A DNA stretch of 64,000 nt from Eupeodes corollae (lineage: Eukaryota; Arthropoda; Insecta; Diptera; Syrphidae): assembly GCF_945859685.1 (NCBI RefSeq), contig NC_079148.1, forward strand, positions 88,479,007-88,543,006, given 5' to 3'. Shown here in pieces: positions 1-13,600 of the stretch (the first letter of the stretch is position 1; every line of letters begins with the position of its first letter). The notes below the pieces were generated by a model that saw nothing but the letters and a program-made list of their open reading frames with translations, was not told where the DNA came from and did not search any database. A program made the translations under genes and the position numbers.

Positions 1-1782
1 TCTTAAGCAATTTAATATCAGTTCTTTTTAACCCAGGTTTTTCTCAAAGGCGAATTTTTTTTTTGTTTTTGAATTTTGTATTCTTTGGTATTTTTATTTC
101 GGTCTCTCTGTTTTTTTTGAACATTTACTTTTTGATAGGCAGCAAATTATTGTCTTTTTTCTACGAGTTTTTATACAAACATAAAGCTCTTAAGCCTATA
201 GCTTATATATCAAAGAAATAATCACAATTTAGATAATATAGACCATGTGAAATGTTATTTTAAAAGGACATATTAATCCTAAAAAAGTAATTGTCGACCA
301 ATGTAATTGTTTGTATATAAGTTGGAATAAATTACAAAATTACATTAATATTTAAAATCACTATTTTACATCAAGCCGTTTCAGCTTGATCACGTATCTA
401 CAGAGTTTAATTCTATGAAGGCTTCACAAAACTAATATATTATTTCTATAATCAAAAATTTAATTTGGTTGTTAAAAAGAAGCTAATTGAAAAGGGCCAT
501 GTGCCGTTTTATAAGGTTAAGAACATTATAGTTGATTTTGTTTCGTCCTTATGAGTGGACCTTTTTTTGGAATTAATTCGTGTGCTTCAGGGTATCCATC
601 TTAGAATACAGAAGTTATTCACTGAGATTCTTGAAACTGTAATGTTACCATCATCTTTCAAAAAATCCATTATATACCCACTGTTCAAGAAAGGATATAC
701 AAATGTTGTGTCAAACTATAGAGGACTTTCATTTCTCAATACGCTCTATAAGCTGTTTACTACAGTTCTCTTGAATAGACTGTCAGCTTGGTTAGAAAAA
801 AAAACATCATCAATGAATTTCAAGCTGCATATGGAACCAACTATTCTTCTGTAGAACAAGTTTATAATATTTCATGCATAATTCAACTTCAACTCTGCCA
901 AAACAAGAAACGCTTTTTTCATTGATCTTAAGGCTGCTTTTGATAGCATTGACAGGAAAGCTCTTATTTATAAGCTATAGACTCTGGGAATATCCTCGAA
1001 TATACTGGCTACTGTAAAGTCTCTGTATAAGGATACTACTGCAGCTGTTTGGGATGTTTCGTATTTGTCAGACTTCTTCCCCACTAACAAAGGTGTTCAT
1101 CAAGGATGTGTGCTAAGCTCTCTTCTTTTCGTTCTATTTTTAAATGATCTTCATGCAGAACTTTCAATCGGTATTGTTTTAGACGATATTCAAATTAACT
1201 CCCTCTTATACGGGGACGATATTTTCTGTTGTCAGATAATCCTTCCAATTTACAACAGCTAATGGAGGGTTTTAAGAATTACTGTATTCAATGAAATCTT
1301 GAAATGCATTTTGATAAGTCGGAAATAGCAAATATTTCGCAATGGTGGAAGAAGAGCAGCGTGCGAAAAATTATTTTATAATAATTCTGAAAAAAAGGTA
1401 AACAATACAAATTCCATCAATGCAAGGTGGTCAAGACTATATATACAAATATACAATGCCTTCTCAAAAGCTATTATGTTGTACTGTACTCAAGTTTGGG
1501 TATACCGCGAATACAACCAAGTCGAAAAGTTGCAGCGTCTCTTCATGAAAAGATGCTTTTTACTGTCCGATAATACGTCTAACTATGATCGCACATTGAA
1601 ACAGGTTTACCGAAGGGTTTTCTAATGTCCCATTTTTCTTTCACAAGACGAAATCTAAATCTTCTTAATAATAGATTACCCAACATTTTATCGAAATTCA
1701 TTGTAAACAAGAAAATCTTCTGAGCTAAAGGAATGTTTGAATCTTTTTCATCTACTTGAATTGCCCAGCTTACATAACATTG

Positions 1783-2328
1783 GGCAGGTTCAGACAACAT
1801 AAGGGACTTCATTTGCAGTAAATTTCATTCTTTGAACGTAAATGTTGACCAAGGCAACTAGTTAGTTTTTTAAGTGTCATAAATTTAAAATTCAGAACAA
1901 ACCTCTATTTCAAGTTCATAGTTCAAAAACTACCAAATTCATTATTGTCTACAGAACACTCTTCAAGCAAGCTACAAGTATGTACATACATCACGATTTG
2001 TATTTTGTATTGTAAAGACATATTATTTATTTCTTTTCCAAATTTACAAGGAAGCTTTTTACGGAAAGCATTAAATGATGGTGTGTAGAAAATAAATAAA
2101 TCATAGAGTAATAAAGTTCAGCTTTCGGTTGAATGAAAAAAACATGATCAATTGTCATTTTGAGATAAGTTCACTTGACTTGATAGTTAGGGAGATTTTT
2201 CTTGACTTACTTTCCAATCAAATTTCCAATAAAGTTGCCTTAATTGGAAGGCAATTTTTTGGCAGCTGGCCAAGTAGATACTAGAAACTTGCCTTACTTT
2301 CAAGTCTCTTATGTCCCCTGAACCTGCC
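1783..2328 (-). mobile_element. MITE of the GGCAGGTTCAGG family
   Basis: Ends are inverted: 'gggcaggttcagacaacata' on the left and the reverse complement of 'ctgaacctgcct' on the right. The interior matches copies at 31.9, 32.5, 39.3, 50.6 and 53.9 kb. No protein is encoded. It splits a LINE reading frame. Confidence 0.75.
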
Positions 2329-2445
2329 TATTCTCTTGTTTGAAATGAAAGAAAAACACTGGATTGAATTTACAGTTAGTGCGACATAGTCTTAATTTCA
2401 CGATGAATATTCCAACTTGACGAACTCTGGTATACCGATCTACTT

Positions 2446-2746
2446 AAAAAATAAATTGGGTGGCGCAACAGTCCGTTGGGAACCTGGGCCTAGTGACTTA
2501 CAACTCTCAACCATTCCTGTGTGCGAGTACTGTTGTCAGGAATGGAAGTGACCTACAATATTAGGCCGAATCTGAACGGCTAATTTGAGAAAGCACTTTT
2601 TCAAGACAAGAATTACTCTTGAAGGATTTGTCAATTCCTCACAAGAGGCAGTACCACGAAAATTATTTTTTTTTTAAATTAAGGTGGACAGGCAGGGATT
2701 GAACCCAAGACCCCTTGCATGACAGTCCAACTCACTAACCATCATG
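2446..2746 (-). mobile_element. full-length tRNA-derived SINE
   Basis: Read on the minus strand it begins with a tRNA-like head (box A about 'tggttagtgagttgg', box B 'ggttcaatccc'), a body, and ends in 'gcgccacccaattta' plus an A/T-rich tail. Flanked by the 11-bp direct repeat 'ccgatctactt' (2435-2445 and 2747-2757). It interrupts the C-terminal coding part of the LINE at 480-3241. Confidence 0.85.
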
Positions 2747-3348
2747 CCGATCTACTTTGATAACTGCAATTCACGTGATATGATTTCCATAATTTTTAAA
2801 GCTTGCTGCGGGCTCCTCAATATCAATGGAAGAGAATTCCAAGGAGATACAGATGGAACATGTACATTATTTAATATGGATGAACCGGAAAATACCATGC
2901 ACTTCATTGGAACCTGCCCAGTATTCAAAACGTACAGAAGAACATTTCTTGGCAGCGACATGCTTTCTCATTCTCAACTTCTCAACGTTCTTAATGGCTA
3001 CTGCTACTCAAACTTATATTACTTCTTAAAAGCGTCAATTAAATATCCCAATCTTATTATAAATGAATTTTCATAACATATGAATGTAACTTAATCTACT
3101 TACTAAGCTTGTATATTTTTAAATTTCCTTTTTAACCTGACAGGCAACTTAAAGTTATTGTCAAAACTAATTTTATACCAGCAATACTCATTTTTTGTAA
3201 AATCTTTTTGAAAGTAAAATTATGTATCTATCTATCTCTTAGCTTAAATAATATAAGTGTAACTTTTCTTGTTCTTTTTTCACATTTAACGAAAATTTTG
3301 ATTGTGATTTTTCAAATCACAAATCTATACTCACTTTCAAAAACTTAC

Positions 3349-3459
3349 GTCATTATTATGTGAGCTATTTCCGCAAGTATTCCACTGGCATGATGAAACG
3401 GGGCACTAGCTGATTCACATATGCTTTTAAGCATGCACGCTCTTCCAACCAGACCCATT
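3349..3459 (-). CDS. DM4/12 gene A, exon 3
   Basis: A 111-bp exon with acceptor tttttag and donor gtaagt. It encodes 'GLVGRACMLKSICESASA' and a following helix. The homologous exon of the plus-strand neighbour is also 111 bp with identical phases, which supports both models and a common origin. Confidence 0.85.
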
Positions 3460-4226
3460 CTAAAAATTTATTAAAAATAAAATTCAAAAAAAAATATAGA
3501 ACTTAAAAAAATAAGATTCAATATAGAATTCTATATTCTATCACTTTAACTTGAAAATAAATAAATTTTAATAACAAACATATTTCAATGTACCAGGAAT
3601 TTGTACATACAATTTTCTAAAAACAAACTAGAATCTTTTCTTATTTTTTTTTGTTTAGTCAAGACCCAACAAAAATAATTTTTGAAATAAAAGAACATAA
3701 ATACCTATCACCGAGAGTCTCCAACGCCTTATATATTGTCCAACGATATGTAGATAAATCATTTGGTTTACTTCGAAAAGGATTTTTAGTTGAGGCGAAA
3801 TCAAAATGTTGGTCTACTTCCGTCACTTTGTTGGTATCATCCTCAAGAAAATCATCGTTCTCTTCCAAAATACTACGCCTATGAATAGTCTGTGGCTTAA
3901 GATAATCTGGATGAAGCTGCGTAGCATTCGTGGGTAAAAAATATTCAGCCTTTAACACATAACCTGATGTGATTGATTCATAATGCAAATCTTCTACCGG
4001 AATTCCAATACCGCAAATAAACTTAGAAATAAAAAAAAAAGTTACGATTAAAAAAAAAACGAAATAATTAAATTAGGACTACTACCTGAAGCCTAGTGGG
4101 TGTTGTAGGAGGAAATATTAAACTTCTGCCATGGCCCACTTTATTAGCAGCCTTAATCGAAGGTATTAACTTTAAAATTCCGAACAAAACTGTAAAACAA
4201 ATTAACTTATTCCAACCGAACAACAT
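3349..4226 (-). CDS. DM4/12-family secreted protein gene, 3' end outside the window
   Basis: Three exons can be joined on the minus strand: 4086-4226, 3705-4021 and 3349-3459, all with GT-AG boundaries and matching phases. They give about 189 residues. The product starts with a hydrophobic signal-like stretch (about residues 1-25), then 'RSLIFPPTTPTRLQ', 'GIGIPVEDLHYES', 'SGYVLKAEYFLP' and, in the third exon, 'GLVGRACMLKSICE', which is the order seen in insect DM4/12 proteins. Function of the family is not established; members are small, cysteine-containing and probably secreted. The terminal exon with the last conserved cysteines is not visible down to position 1; a 2.7 kb LINE with nested insertions occupies that intron. 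I chose the Met at 4226 over one at 4280 because it begins the signal-like segment. The gene is head-to-head with a second DM4/12 gene starting at 4508. Confidence 0.85.
3705..4021 (-). CDS. DM4/12 gene A, exon 2
   Basis: Acceptor ttctaag precedes TTT ATT TGC; the exon encodes 'GIGIPVEDLHYESITSGY' and ends after two bases of an Arg codon at the donor gtattt. An acidic linker (LEENDDFLEDD) lies between the conserved front part and the 'YRWTIYKALETLGD' helix that leads into the Cys motif. Confidence 0.85.
4086..4226 (-). CDS. DM4/12 gene A, exon 1
   Basis: Encodes the signal-like N-terminus and 'PPTTPTRLQ', ending in phase 0 at CAG followed by the donor gtagta. An in-frame upstream Met at 4280 would add 18 polar residues and is less likely to be the start. 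Confidence 0.8.
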
Positions 4227-4507
4227 TTTATAGGTACAAACACGACGGAAGTTGGAACATAACTGGATACTTATAATCAATGCGTCTTGGAAGGAAACGA
4301 GTTTACTTTATTTTCTGTTAGTGTCTCACGGTGTGTACAATTTAAATTATCGCCTTTAAGGTACACTTTACCGGCATTACAATAAGCTCAATTGAACAAG
4401 TAACTAACTTCTTTCTCAAAATAAAACATCATTTCATTATTTAGGAGGAGGTTGCATACATCACACTTGAAATTCTTTTGCAGCAAATTTGTTTTAAAAT
4501 ACCTAAC
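4227..4507. promoter_or_regulatory. shared spacer between divergent DM4/12 genes
   Basis: The two DM4/12 genes start 281 bp apart on opposite strands, so promoters and 5' untranslated regions of both must lie in or across this spacer. No single TATA or initiator site stands out. Co-regulation is an inference from the arrangement. Confidence 0.45.
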
Positions 4508-4630
4508 ATGATTTGTTCTTTTGGTTTAAAAAGTTTAAAAGAAGCTAGTATATTGTTTGGTTGTTTGATTATTATTTTTCAAGTAAGGAGTTGTAATACG
4601 TTAGTTTACACAGAGCGTTCAGCATATGGG
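4508..4630 (+). CDS. DM4/12 gene B, exon 1
   Basis: Forty-one codons from ATG with a hydrophobic core 'ILFGCLIIIFQV', ending at TAT GGG before the donor gtgagt, phase 0. Confidence 0.75.
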
Positions 4631-7600
4631 GTGAGTTGTTTTTATTTTTAATTATTGAATAACCAAAAAACCATCAGGAAAATTTTTAACACATTTCAGT
4701 ATTTTGTATTTATATTAATACTCTGTTTAGTGAAACTTTTAAAGAACACTTTTCTCGATACTGACGCAACGGAATTGCTCATTGTACATATGTATGTAGT
4801 TTCATGAATAGTGCCCGACTTATTTCAAAATGCCGCAACAATTTCTGCTTTGTGAAGTTCTGCTATTGGTGAAAAATAATTCACTTTTACAAAAATAAGA
4901 ATAAGTCGTAGAATTTCAAAACCTCGATTACTTGATAATTTTCGTTACAATTTTCTTTATTGTGAGGATTCAGAAGTTTCTTGATATTGATGTTTATTGA
5001 AAGAAAGTTGTAAGGTTGATATGAAATACACGATTCATTTTTTCCGAAGTTTTCAAAGGGAGTTTCTCTTGTGGACTAATCCAATTCAATTTCAATTCAA
5101 ATATTCATTTATTGCAAGTAATCATTATAAATTTTACAACAGCTTTTATGAATTTCTTTAAGCATTGGCTTAGCCGTCAGCTCGACTGGTAGCTGGCTCT
5201 GACAAATTTGACAAGGTTCGCCCAATCTGATCCATTTAAAATTTCAATTGTTTCCTATACCAAAGTATACTCTTCTTTGTTGGTTAAAAATAGGACACAC
5301 ACTGATGAAATGAAAGCAATCCTCTTTAGCTTTCAAGTTACATAAATTGCAACATTGGTCAAAGTTTCCGTTGTATGGTTTTCCATTTAAATGTAGAAGT
5401 TCGCATCTTGATTTAAAAATTAAGGAAATATCTCTATAGGAGAAAGAATCTTGGAAGTAGTTCTTGTCACACAAGTTATAATAAAGATGGCTATAGAGTA
5501 ATCTGCTCTCCGATTGACGGGCATTTTCAATCATCTGATTTCGATTATATTCTTCAAGTTTTTGGATGATTTCGTAGAACTTCGTTTTCATCTGAACAAT
5601 ATTGAGGTTGATCTGCACATGTTGTATTCCCATGTCCTCATCCACCAGTCCTTATTCCGAATTTCGTAGAGCATCATTATCTTACATAACCGAGTTTCCC
5701 GTAGACCAAGCACTTTAATTAAATAACTAGCCTGTAGATTTAGACCTAAAGTAAAAAGTTTTGGAAGGCCTGTTTCCAAATAAATTGAATAGTTTGGAGC
5801 TGTTAAGGGAATATTGAATATTTTCTTTAAGAAATTTCTTTGAAACTTTTCAATTTCTTCGTATTCTTGTATACCCCATACTTGTGCCGCATAATAAAAT
5901 GAAGATTTCACGACTGCATTGAAAATATTATATTTTGTTGAAAGTTTTATTTGATCGTTAGAGAAAATCTTCTTCCAAGTAACATTAATTAAGCTTTGTG
6001 AAGTTTTTGATTTTTCTACAAGGTGCTTGCTATAATCCGGGTGGGGTTTAGTAAAACTCCCAAATACTTGTGTTCTTTCGATATTTCTTAACGACTTCCA
6101 TTGAGTATCCAGGTGTTCCTAACTTCACTCCGATTGGAACGCGAAAAGACCATTACTTTCGTTTTGTCTGTGTTGATGACTAGACCCCACTTGACACAAT
6201 AGTCCGTAAGACTTGATCAATTGATCAATTGTAGGGATTCTGCAGATTCGGATAACAAAAGAAGGTCATTAGCGTAGAGTATTACATTTATTATGATACT
6301 CAAAATTCGGACACCTCGCTCCTGGAATGTGCCTAGCTATATCATTAATAAAAAGAGCAAATAAAAGAGCACTGAGTAGACATCCGTGCTTTACTCCAGT
6401 AAGTGATTTAAATGGTTTTGAATAAGTTTTTCAATCCCAGACTGCAACTACCTGTGTACCAACAACGGATTATTTGGATGAATTTTGTCGACACTCAAAG
6501 TTGGGAAAGTTTAAAAAATAAAAAACCAAATCAAATGCAGCTTCAAAATCGACAAACAGTGTGTATACTTTTTTGTTTCTGACTTGAAATGCTTTTACTA
6601 TTGATGTTAAAGTAAATATGTGGTCAACAGTCGAATAGTTCTTTCTAAAGCCTGCTTGAACCTCTGTAAGAATGTTGTTTACATCCACCCAATTTTCAAG
6701 CCTGTTAATGAGAACACCACAAAATATCTTCGCAATGACATTCATGAAGGATATGGCTCGGTAGTTTTCAGTTGGTATTTTGTACCTAAAAAAGTAAAGG
6801 TATAGCTAAGTGGATTTAGGTTTAAGCTTAATACTAATGACATATATATATATTCTATAGAAAATTAACATCTTACCCTTGTCTAAATTTGCTTCCAAAA
6901 ATGCAGTTACTACGAAATGATTTTCTGTACTTTACTTTCAAAGACGATTAATAGTTTTAAAAACATATGTATGTACATATAAGGAATATCTACCCCCACC
7001 TGTTATTTGATAATGACCAATTTTTTATCAAATATATCAATTGGAATAGTTTGAGTTACATTGCCTTTCTTTTGACACCAAAATCAAATAATAACATATT
7101 ATGAGGATATATTTACTTCGCATCCATGCAACCTTCCAATAGGGATAGGTGATAGATTTGTATTGCTCGTCTTAACTAATTTACATTGTTTACAAAAATC
7201 AAAAAAAAAAGCATGGCATTCTGCCGTCTGCCTAGTAGACCAAACATAAATTGAAACTATTTTTTTAAGAAATATAATTTCTATATAAACAAATTGGGTA
7301 TATGATTTGAAATTTTTTTTTTTGAATAGTTTACTATTGAAATTAAATATTATCTCCCCTATAATTTAGAGCCAGTTTGCAGTACAAATATAGTTTACGA
7401 TACAGATACGATTTCATTTTCATTCAAGAAGCCCGTTCCAAGAACATTTCTCCTGATGTCTCCAAGAATTGGACATTTACCCATGAAGTGAAATACTTTT
7501 TCTCTCACTTGAAGATTGCATAAGGAGCATAATATTAGTAAATCCTCCCTATGTGACATGAAGTTAAGAGCTGTACGAGTTCACCACGCAGCTTTACCAT

Positions 7601-10600
7601 TATCTCCTCTCCGCTGTATCAATCCCGGAAATAGTTCTTCGCCTCTATATTGTGATTGAGTTGACTGTAAATTGCAGAGACCCAGTTGCTTCATTAGGGC
7701 ATTTTCCCCATAACATACCTATCATCCACTTTTGCAGTTAGGTGTTACAGTGATTCTTTCCATTGAATGAAATCAAAGTTAGCTATGTTAAGGTCCATGT
7801 TACTCTCCCTAGATAGTTTCATCCATTCTGCATACCATCCCGACATCTCTCGAATAGTTTGAAGTGCCACTATTTCGGTAACCAGTAATTATCCATATTC
7901 ATGATTTTGAGCACATAATCAATCTGCATTCGAAGTGTTCGTACAAAGAGTGGCTGCAGTCCCGTTTCCAACATAACTATATAGTTCGGCGTATTTGGTG
8001 ACAGCTGGAAGATCCTTTTAACGTAGAAACGTAACAATTTTTCCACATCCTCATATTGCTTCGCTCCCCACATTTGAGCTGCATAGAACAAGATTGATTC
8101 TGCTACTGCCTTAAAAACAGTGTATTTACTGCTGTGTGCGATATGTTTGTTTGAGAAACACCTACTCCATGATGGCGGCTTTTGCACTTGTAAGCTTTTT
8201 CTCTCCGATGCATTTCCATATTTAATTTTTTTTGTCAAGATCACTCCGAGGTATTTGAACTCTTTGACAATCTCTACATTTTCACTATGGTAGTTCCACT
8301 TTTTATTAAGGCAGTTTCTACATCCTTTGTTCTTGAAAATCATGATCTTGGACGTTTCCATGTTTACTATTAGGTTCCATATTTTACAGTACTCAAAAAT
8401 CCGGTTTATCTTAAGCTGTAGTAAACCACAATATCATCCGCAAACAAGAGTGCTTTAATTAGTTCTACCGCGTATTCAATACCAGCAGATAAGAAATCGA
8501 CTAAGTCTTCGATAAATAGAGCGCATAGGCTTGGACTCATCGTACCCTTATTCAGATCAGAATCAATCGGACTTTTCTGTACCATTCCAAACTTCTGCAT
8601 TCGTAATCATATACAGGTTTTGAAGGACTCTTGCAAATTTTAACATTCCCATACCAAAGAACTTATAGAAAAGAGCTTGCATATTCACCGTGTCAAATGC
8701 AGACTTAAAATCCACGAAAAACGCATGTAACTTCTTCCTTCTTCTTATAAATGAATCCGCAATGCTTTTCAGAACAAAGATATGATCGATTGTTGAGTAA
8801 CCGGATCTAAAGCATGTCTGAGATTCTTTCAACATCTTATTTTCCTCAATCCATTTATTAAGCCGTGTTTTCAGAACAGCTGTAAATATTTTATAACACG
8901 AATTTAAAAAAGATATTCCTCGAGAGTTTGACATCTCAGCCCAGCTTCCTTTTTTGTGTATCGGAAAAATGATTGATTCCCCAAATTCTTGAAAAATCAT
9001 ACCTGTTCCCAACACCCCGTTGTCAACTGCAGTAAGCTTGGTTATTAAATCAACGGTTCCATGCTTATAAAATTCCGCTGGTATCCCATTGGAGCCTGCC
9101 GCTTTTCCATCCTTCATTTTGTTCATTACTGCATCTACTTCTTCGTTGGTTATATCTGTGTCCAAAAACTTCATTATAAATAACCGGATGTGCAAATTGA
9201 AAGTTTTTTCCTTCATAAATTGAGCTTAGCAAATTTTTAAAATGGTCTGCCAAAAGCAAGGAGCTCAACTTGGAATGGATTTTAAAGGTTTTACCATTCA
9301 AATTGTTCACCAACTTCCAAAAGTCCTTCGAGTTCATACAATTCGATAAACGTCTGTCTTAAAGTATTTAGTTTTTTTTTTTGAAACATAATGATCTTGT
9401 GATAGGTGTTTGCTTGAAGATATTCTCTTTTAAAGTGCTCATGGCTTGAGCGACGATAAGCTCTTAACCATCCAAACGAAAGTTTTCTGGCCTTTTTACA
9501 CTCTAGGGCGTTATAAAGCTATCCTGTGCTTTCCTAATACTGCAAAATATTCTGGCCCTACCAATAAGGCCAGAACATAAGTATAGACAACCATTGTTTT
9601 TTTTTTAGCATTTTTGGGACATGGACTTTTATCATATACCCGATCTTTGTGAATGAGGGCACTTTTATTTTGCAATAATAAGCGACTTAGGGCTAGTATA
9701 TAGCTAGGCAACCCAGGCTCGAATTGTTATTCCTATAACTTTGATGAAATCATCAAAAAATTTAATTTAGTATCATAAAAAATATCTATATTGAATAGCA
9801 CCCGTGGCTGATGGTTAGTGCGTTGGAATGTTATGCTAAAGGTTTTGGGTTAAATTTTGCTTGTGCAACCTGAAATATTTTTCACTGGTATTGCCTCTTG
9901 CGAGATAAATAGTTAAACAGTTATATTTAGGTCAGCTTAATAACCGATTAATTTGCATCAAAAAGTTTTCTTTTATTAAAAACATGAAGTTCTTGGAATC
10001 TCTAAAATAACTTTACACCTAATTCCTAATTGAATATCAATTATGATATGATGAGATTTCTTCTTGAATTTGATTTGAATTCATTTAGATATACATAACA
10101 AGTTTTTTTTAAATTTGAGAGATCACCATTTAATGGTTTGGTTCATTCTTTGGCATCCGATGTCAACATAGTGTAATTTTTAGTACTTAGCAATTTTAAT
10201 TTTTATAACACCGCCTCATATTGTTGATATTTTTGTTAAATACATATTTTAAATATTTAACTCACTTTTTTTTAAGTGTTTTGTAGCAATTGCAGTGCCA
10301 TTGAATATTCCTCACCATAATGCCTTCGTTTCTTATAATTTTGAAACCGCTTACGGCTTGCCTAAGGACCCGAAAGTATATCTGCCAGGTACAAGTGGAT
10401 ATGAAGTTGTAAGTTTAAATTAAATACACATATGTTAGCTGTTATATTGTGCGAATTGTTTTATATATTATTTAACAGTTTGGTACAAAAGAAGATTTAA
10501 ATAAAAATAATACGGTAGTAGAAGTTTTGCATGAGAACAGCCGAAAAGAGTCTGATTCAGCAAGAAGCGTTTTGCAAAATAAAAAATCAAAAAATGAATC

Positions 10601-13600
10601 AGAGGGCAAGCCATTGATCAAGAAACGGGCTATTTATCAGATGCTTCAGGATAAGTTGAAAATGCAAGTACATACTTCTTAAAAAACCGTAGCTTTTATT
10701 ACAGTATGAACTAAATATGTAAATAATTTAATTTTTTTTGGAATTTTTAGGTCAGGCTTTAAAGGAGAGCATTGTTTGCTTAAACTTATTTGCGAAGTTA
10801 ATTCGTCTATGATTGGAAGAAATAATGGAGTCTTGGGAACAATTTTACACATTCTAATATCGTAAGTACAATTTAAATTTATTGGTGTTTGCTTAATTAG
10901 TTATTTAAGGTGGCACTACAGTCCGCTGTTGACCTGGGCTCCAACCAACATGCGTCTCCAGCCAGGTCGGTCCCTAGCTAGTTGTCTACCAGTTTCGCAC
11001 CCAAATTGGCTCAGTTCCTTTCCCACATGCGTGCGCCACCTTCATCTACGTTCCTAAGCATTGAATTTGAAAACGTTCCAGGCTAGCGCGTTGATGTCCA
11101 TTCGCTCTACATGACCCAGCTATCTATCATCTATGCCGAAGAATTATTCTATCGAAGCATCCTAAGACGCTCTCATCTTTCTTTGACAGGGTATAGGCCT
11201 CAGTGCCATAAATTAGAACCGGGATGATGAGTGTCTTATAGTTTTTAGATGCTCGAGAAAGGACTTTACTTCTCAATTGCCTTCTAAGTCCAAAGAAGCA
11301 GCGATTTGTAAGAGGTATTCTTCGTTTGGTTTCAGCGCTGGTGTCATTGTCTGAATTCATAGCGTTGCCTAGGTAGACAAAGTCCTCAACTACCTCAAAG
11401 TTATAGCTCTCCATATTGGCGTTTCCTTTTTTGATGACAGCCTTCATTGACTACTAAACCCATCTTTTCTATTTCCGTCGCAATGCTCAAAAATCCATCC
11501 ACTGATATCACGCTTTGATCTTCAAATTATGTTCATATTATCAGCGTATCCGATTAATTGGATGGACCTTTGGAAGATTGTGTCTCTAGTGTTGATGGTT
11601 GAGTTTTGCACAATTCTTTCCAGAATGATATTGAAGAAGTTGCATGAGAGTGTATCGCCTTGTCTAAAACCTTTTCATTCTGCACAAACTGATAAGTTTG
11701 ACAGGGATGCCAAAACTAGACATTGCCCTGTGAAGCTCCTATAGATGCTGTCATACGCGGTTTTAAAATCGATAAAGAGATGGAGGTTATCGATTTCAAG
11801 TTCCTGGGTTTTTTCGAAGATGTGCCGTTATGTGAATATTTGGTCGATGCGATGGTGCACTTCCCTAGTCTGAAGCCACACTGGTATGGACCTATTAGGT
11901 TGTTGACGAAAGGCTTCAGATGTTTACATAATACTGCAGAAAAAGGATCTTATATGCGATGTTCAGAAGACTGATGTCTCTATAGTTGGCGCAATTCAGA
12001 AGGTCTCCATTCATGAGTATTGGTCAAACTATGCTAAGATTCTCATCGGACATGCATATTTTGCAGATGTGTCGTATCATACTCCTTACCAAGTCAGAGC
12101 CTGCTGCTCTGCAAAATTTGGCAGCGATGCCGTCAACTCCAGCAACTTTGTAGGACTTCATTTTTGATATTGCTAAAAAACTAGCCGTTCATATTTAACA
12201 TTTCTGAAATTACTCGCAGGGGATTAAGATTAGTCATACACGGGGGCCTGGTTATCTACAAGGTGTTCCGCCACCTAATTTATTTACATTCAAAATACCA
12301 TCGGTAAAAATGTGACTTATTAAGTACACTAAAAATGACACTCAGATGTGTCTCTTTTCTTTGATTTTCGTGGATTGGTGCACTATAAATTTCTTTTACC
12401 GGGCCTAATTGTCAACAAAGAATATTATTTAAGTGTAATGCCTCAAGCTATTTGTCTGAAACGACAGAAATTAATGGGGAACAAGTTTTTGAGCATTTGA
12501 TCCAATAATGGTCTTAGCATGTGATATTGCGTTCCTTCGTCCTTTGCTGCTCCTTCCACTTTCACTTTTTTACTACATGTACTTTGTTTAACCCACATTC
12601 ACTTCAATTCCAACGCGTTTCGCCAGTTCATCTATAGCTGTAAATGCTTCTTGAACAATTCGCTTGGAGCGCCCAATACTGTCGATGTCGCTGTAGTAAT
12701 TGTGAAGACTTGTTAAAGCTAGTGACTTTCAGGTTAACATCATAGTCCTTATCTGACTAATGCTATAATATGCGACTTTAAAGTCGATAAAAAGATAATT
12801 GTCTCGAATTGGTGTGTTTTTTCCTGGATTTGCTTTAATATGAACATTTGGTGTTTCGTTAATCTGCATGGCCTTAAACCACACTGTTACGTTCCGATCA
12901 TAGTGTTGCAGAAAAGGTTTAAGCAAGGATATTCCTCTGTAATTTTTGCAAGACATATATCCGCTTTTTTATAAAACTCTTTCTTGTTATACACCTCAGC
13001 TTCATTGGTAGCGGCATGTGTGCATGTTAGGCGGATGTGTTAGAAAGTAGCTTTGCTTCTTTGATGCGGATCAGAGCCAGGTAATGGTTCATCTATTACC
13101 TTCGGTCTGAGCCTATTTCCCACCACGATTCGGTATCCTAAAATGTGCATTCTTTGATGACAGCTGTAATAAATGTCACATTTTTTATTTTCATCAATAC
13201 TAGTGATATCCATCATATCTACTGAATCGCCGTAATACCTGACCTGTACCCCGAGAGAATGGATTCAAGTTTTAGAGAAGCAACTGGTGTATAGTGTTCT
13301 AGGCGTATACTCGTTAATTGAATCCATTTTCCTTCCGGCTTTGGTTCTAATTTTAAAGGGATCGTTTCCCGAGGCTATAAGCTTCATAACGTTTGTTTTT
13401 TTTTACTGTTTAATTGATCAAAAACCTGCGCTTACAAGTTAAGCAAGTCATGACATAAAGCCAAGACCAGTATCCAATGATTAATAATGTGGAGGTATTG
13501 TAAACACTTGATTTGAAGTAAAAGATACAGCGCAAGACTCCTTACTTCCTAACATATCCGACCCTCCTTCTCTATAATTAGCAAACTTAAAAGGTAAATG

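Larger units (their letters stand above)
480..3241 (+). mobile_element. LINE copy, dead, carrying two nested insertions
   Basis: Fragments of reverse transcriptase ('NYRGLSFLNTLYKLFTTVLL', 'FFIDLKAAFDSID', 'LYGDDI') run left to right with stops and frameshifts. The C-terminal region continues beyond two insertions, into 'NCNSRDMISIIFKACCG' and a Cys/His knuckle (C..C...H....C). The end is marked by a TATC-type short repeat at about 3224-3241. A MITE (1783-2328) and a SINE (2446-2746) interrupt it. Clade not assigned. Confidence 0.8.

Noticed and set aside
1..480. Last exon of the minus-strand DM4/12 gene
   Set aside because: No frame with the terminal Cys motif was found; it must lie beyond the left edge.
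9797..9870. tRNA gene
   Set aside because: Box A and B are present but the sequence continues into the SINE body and does not fold as a complete tRNA; same for the other tRNA-like heads.
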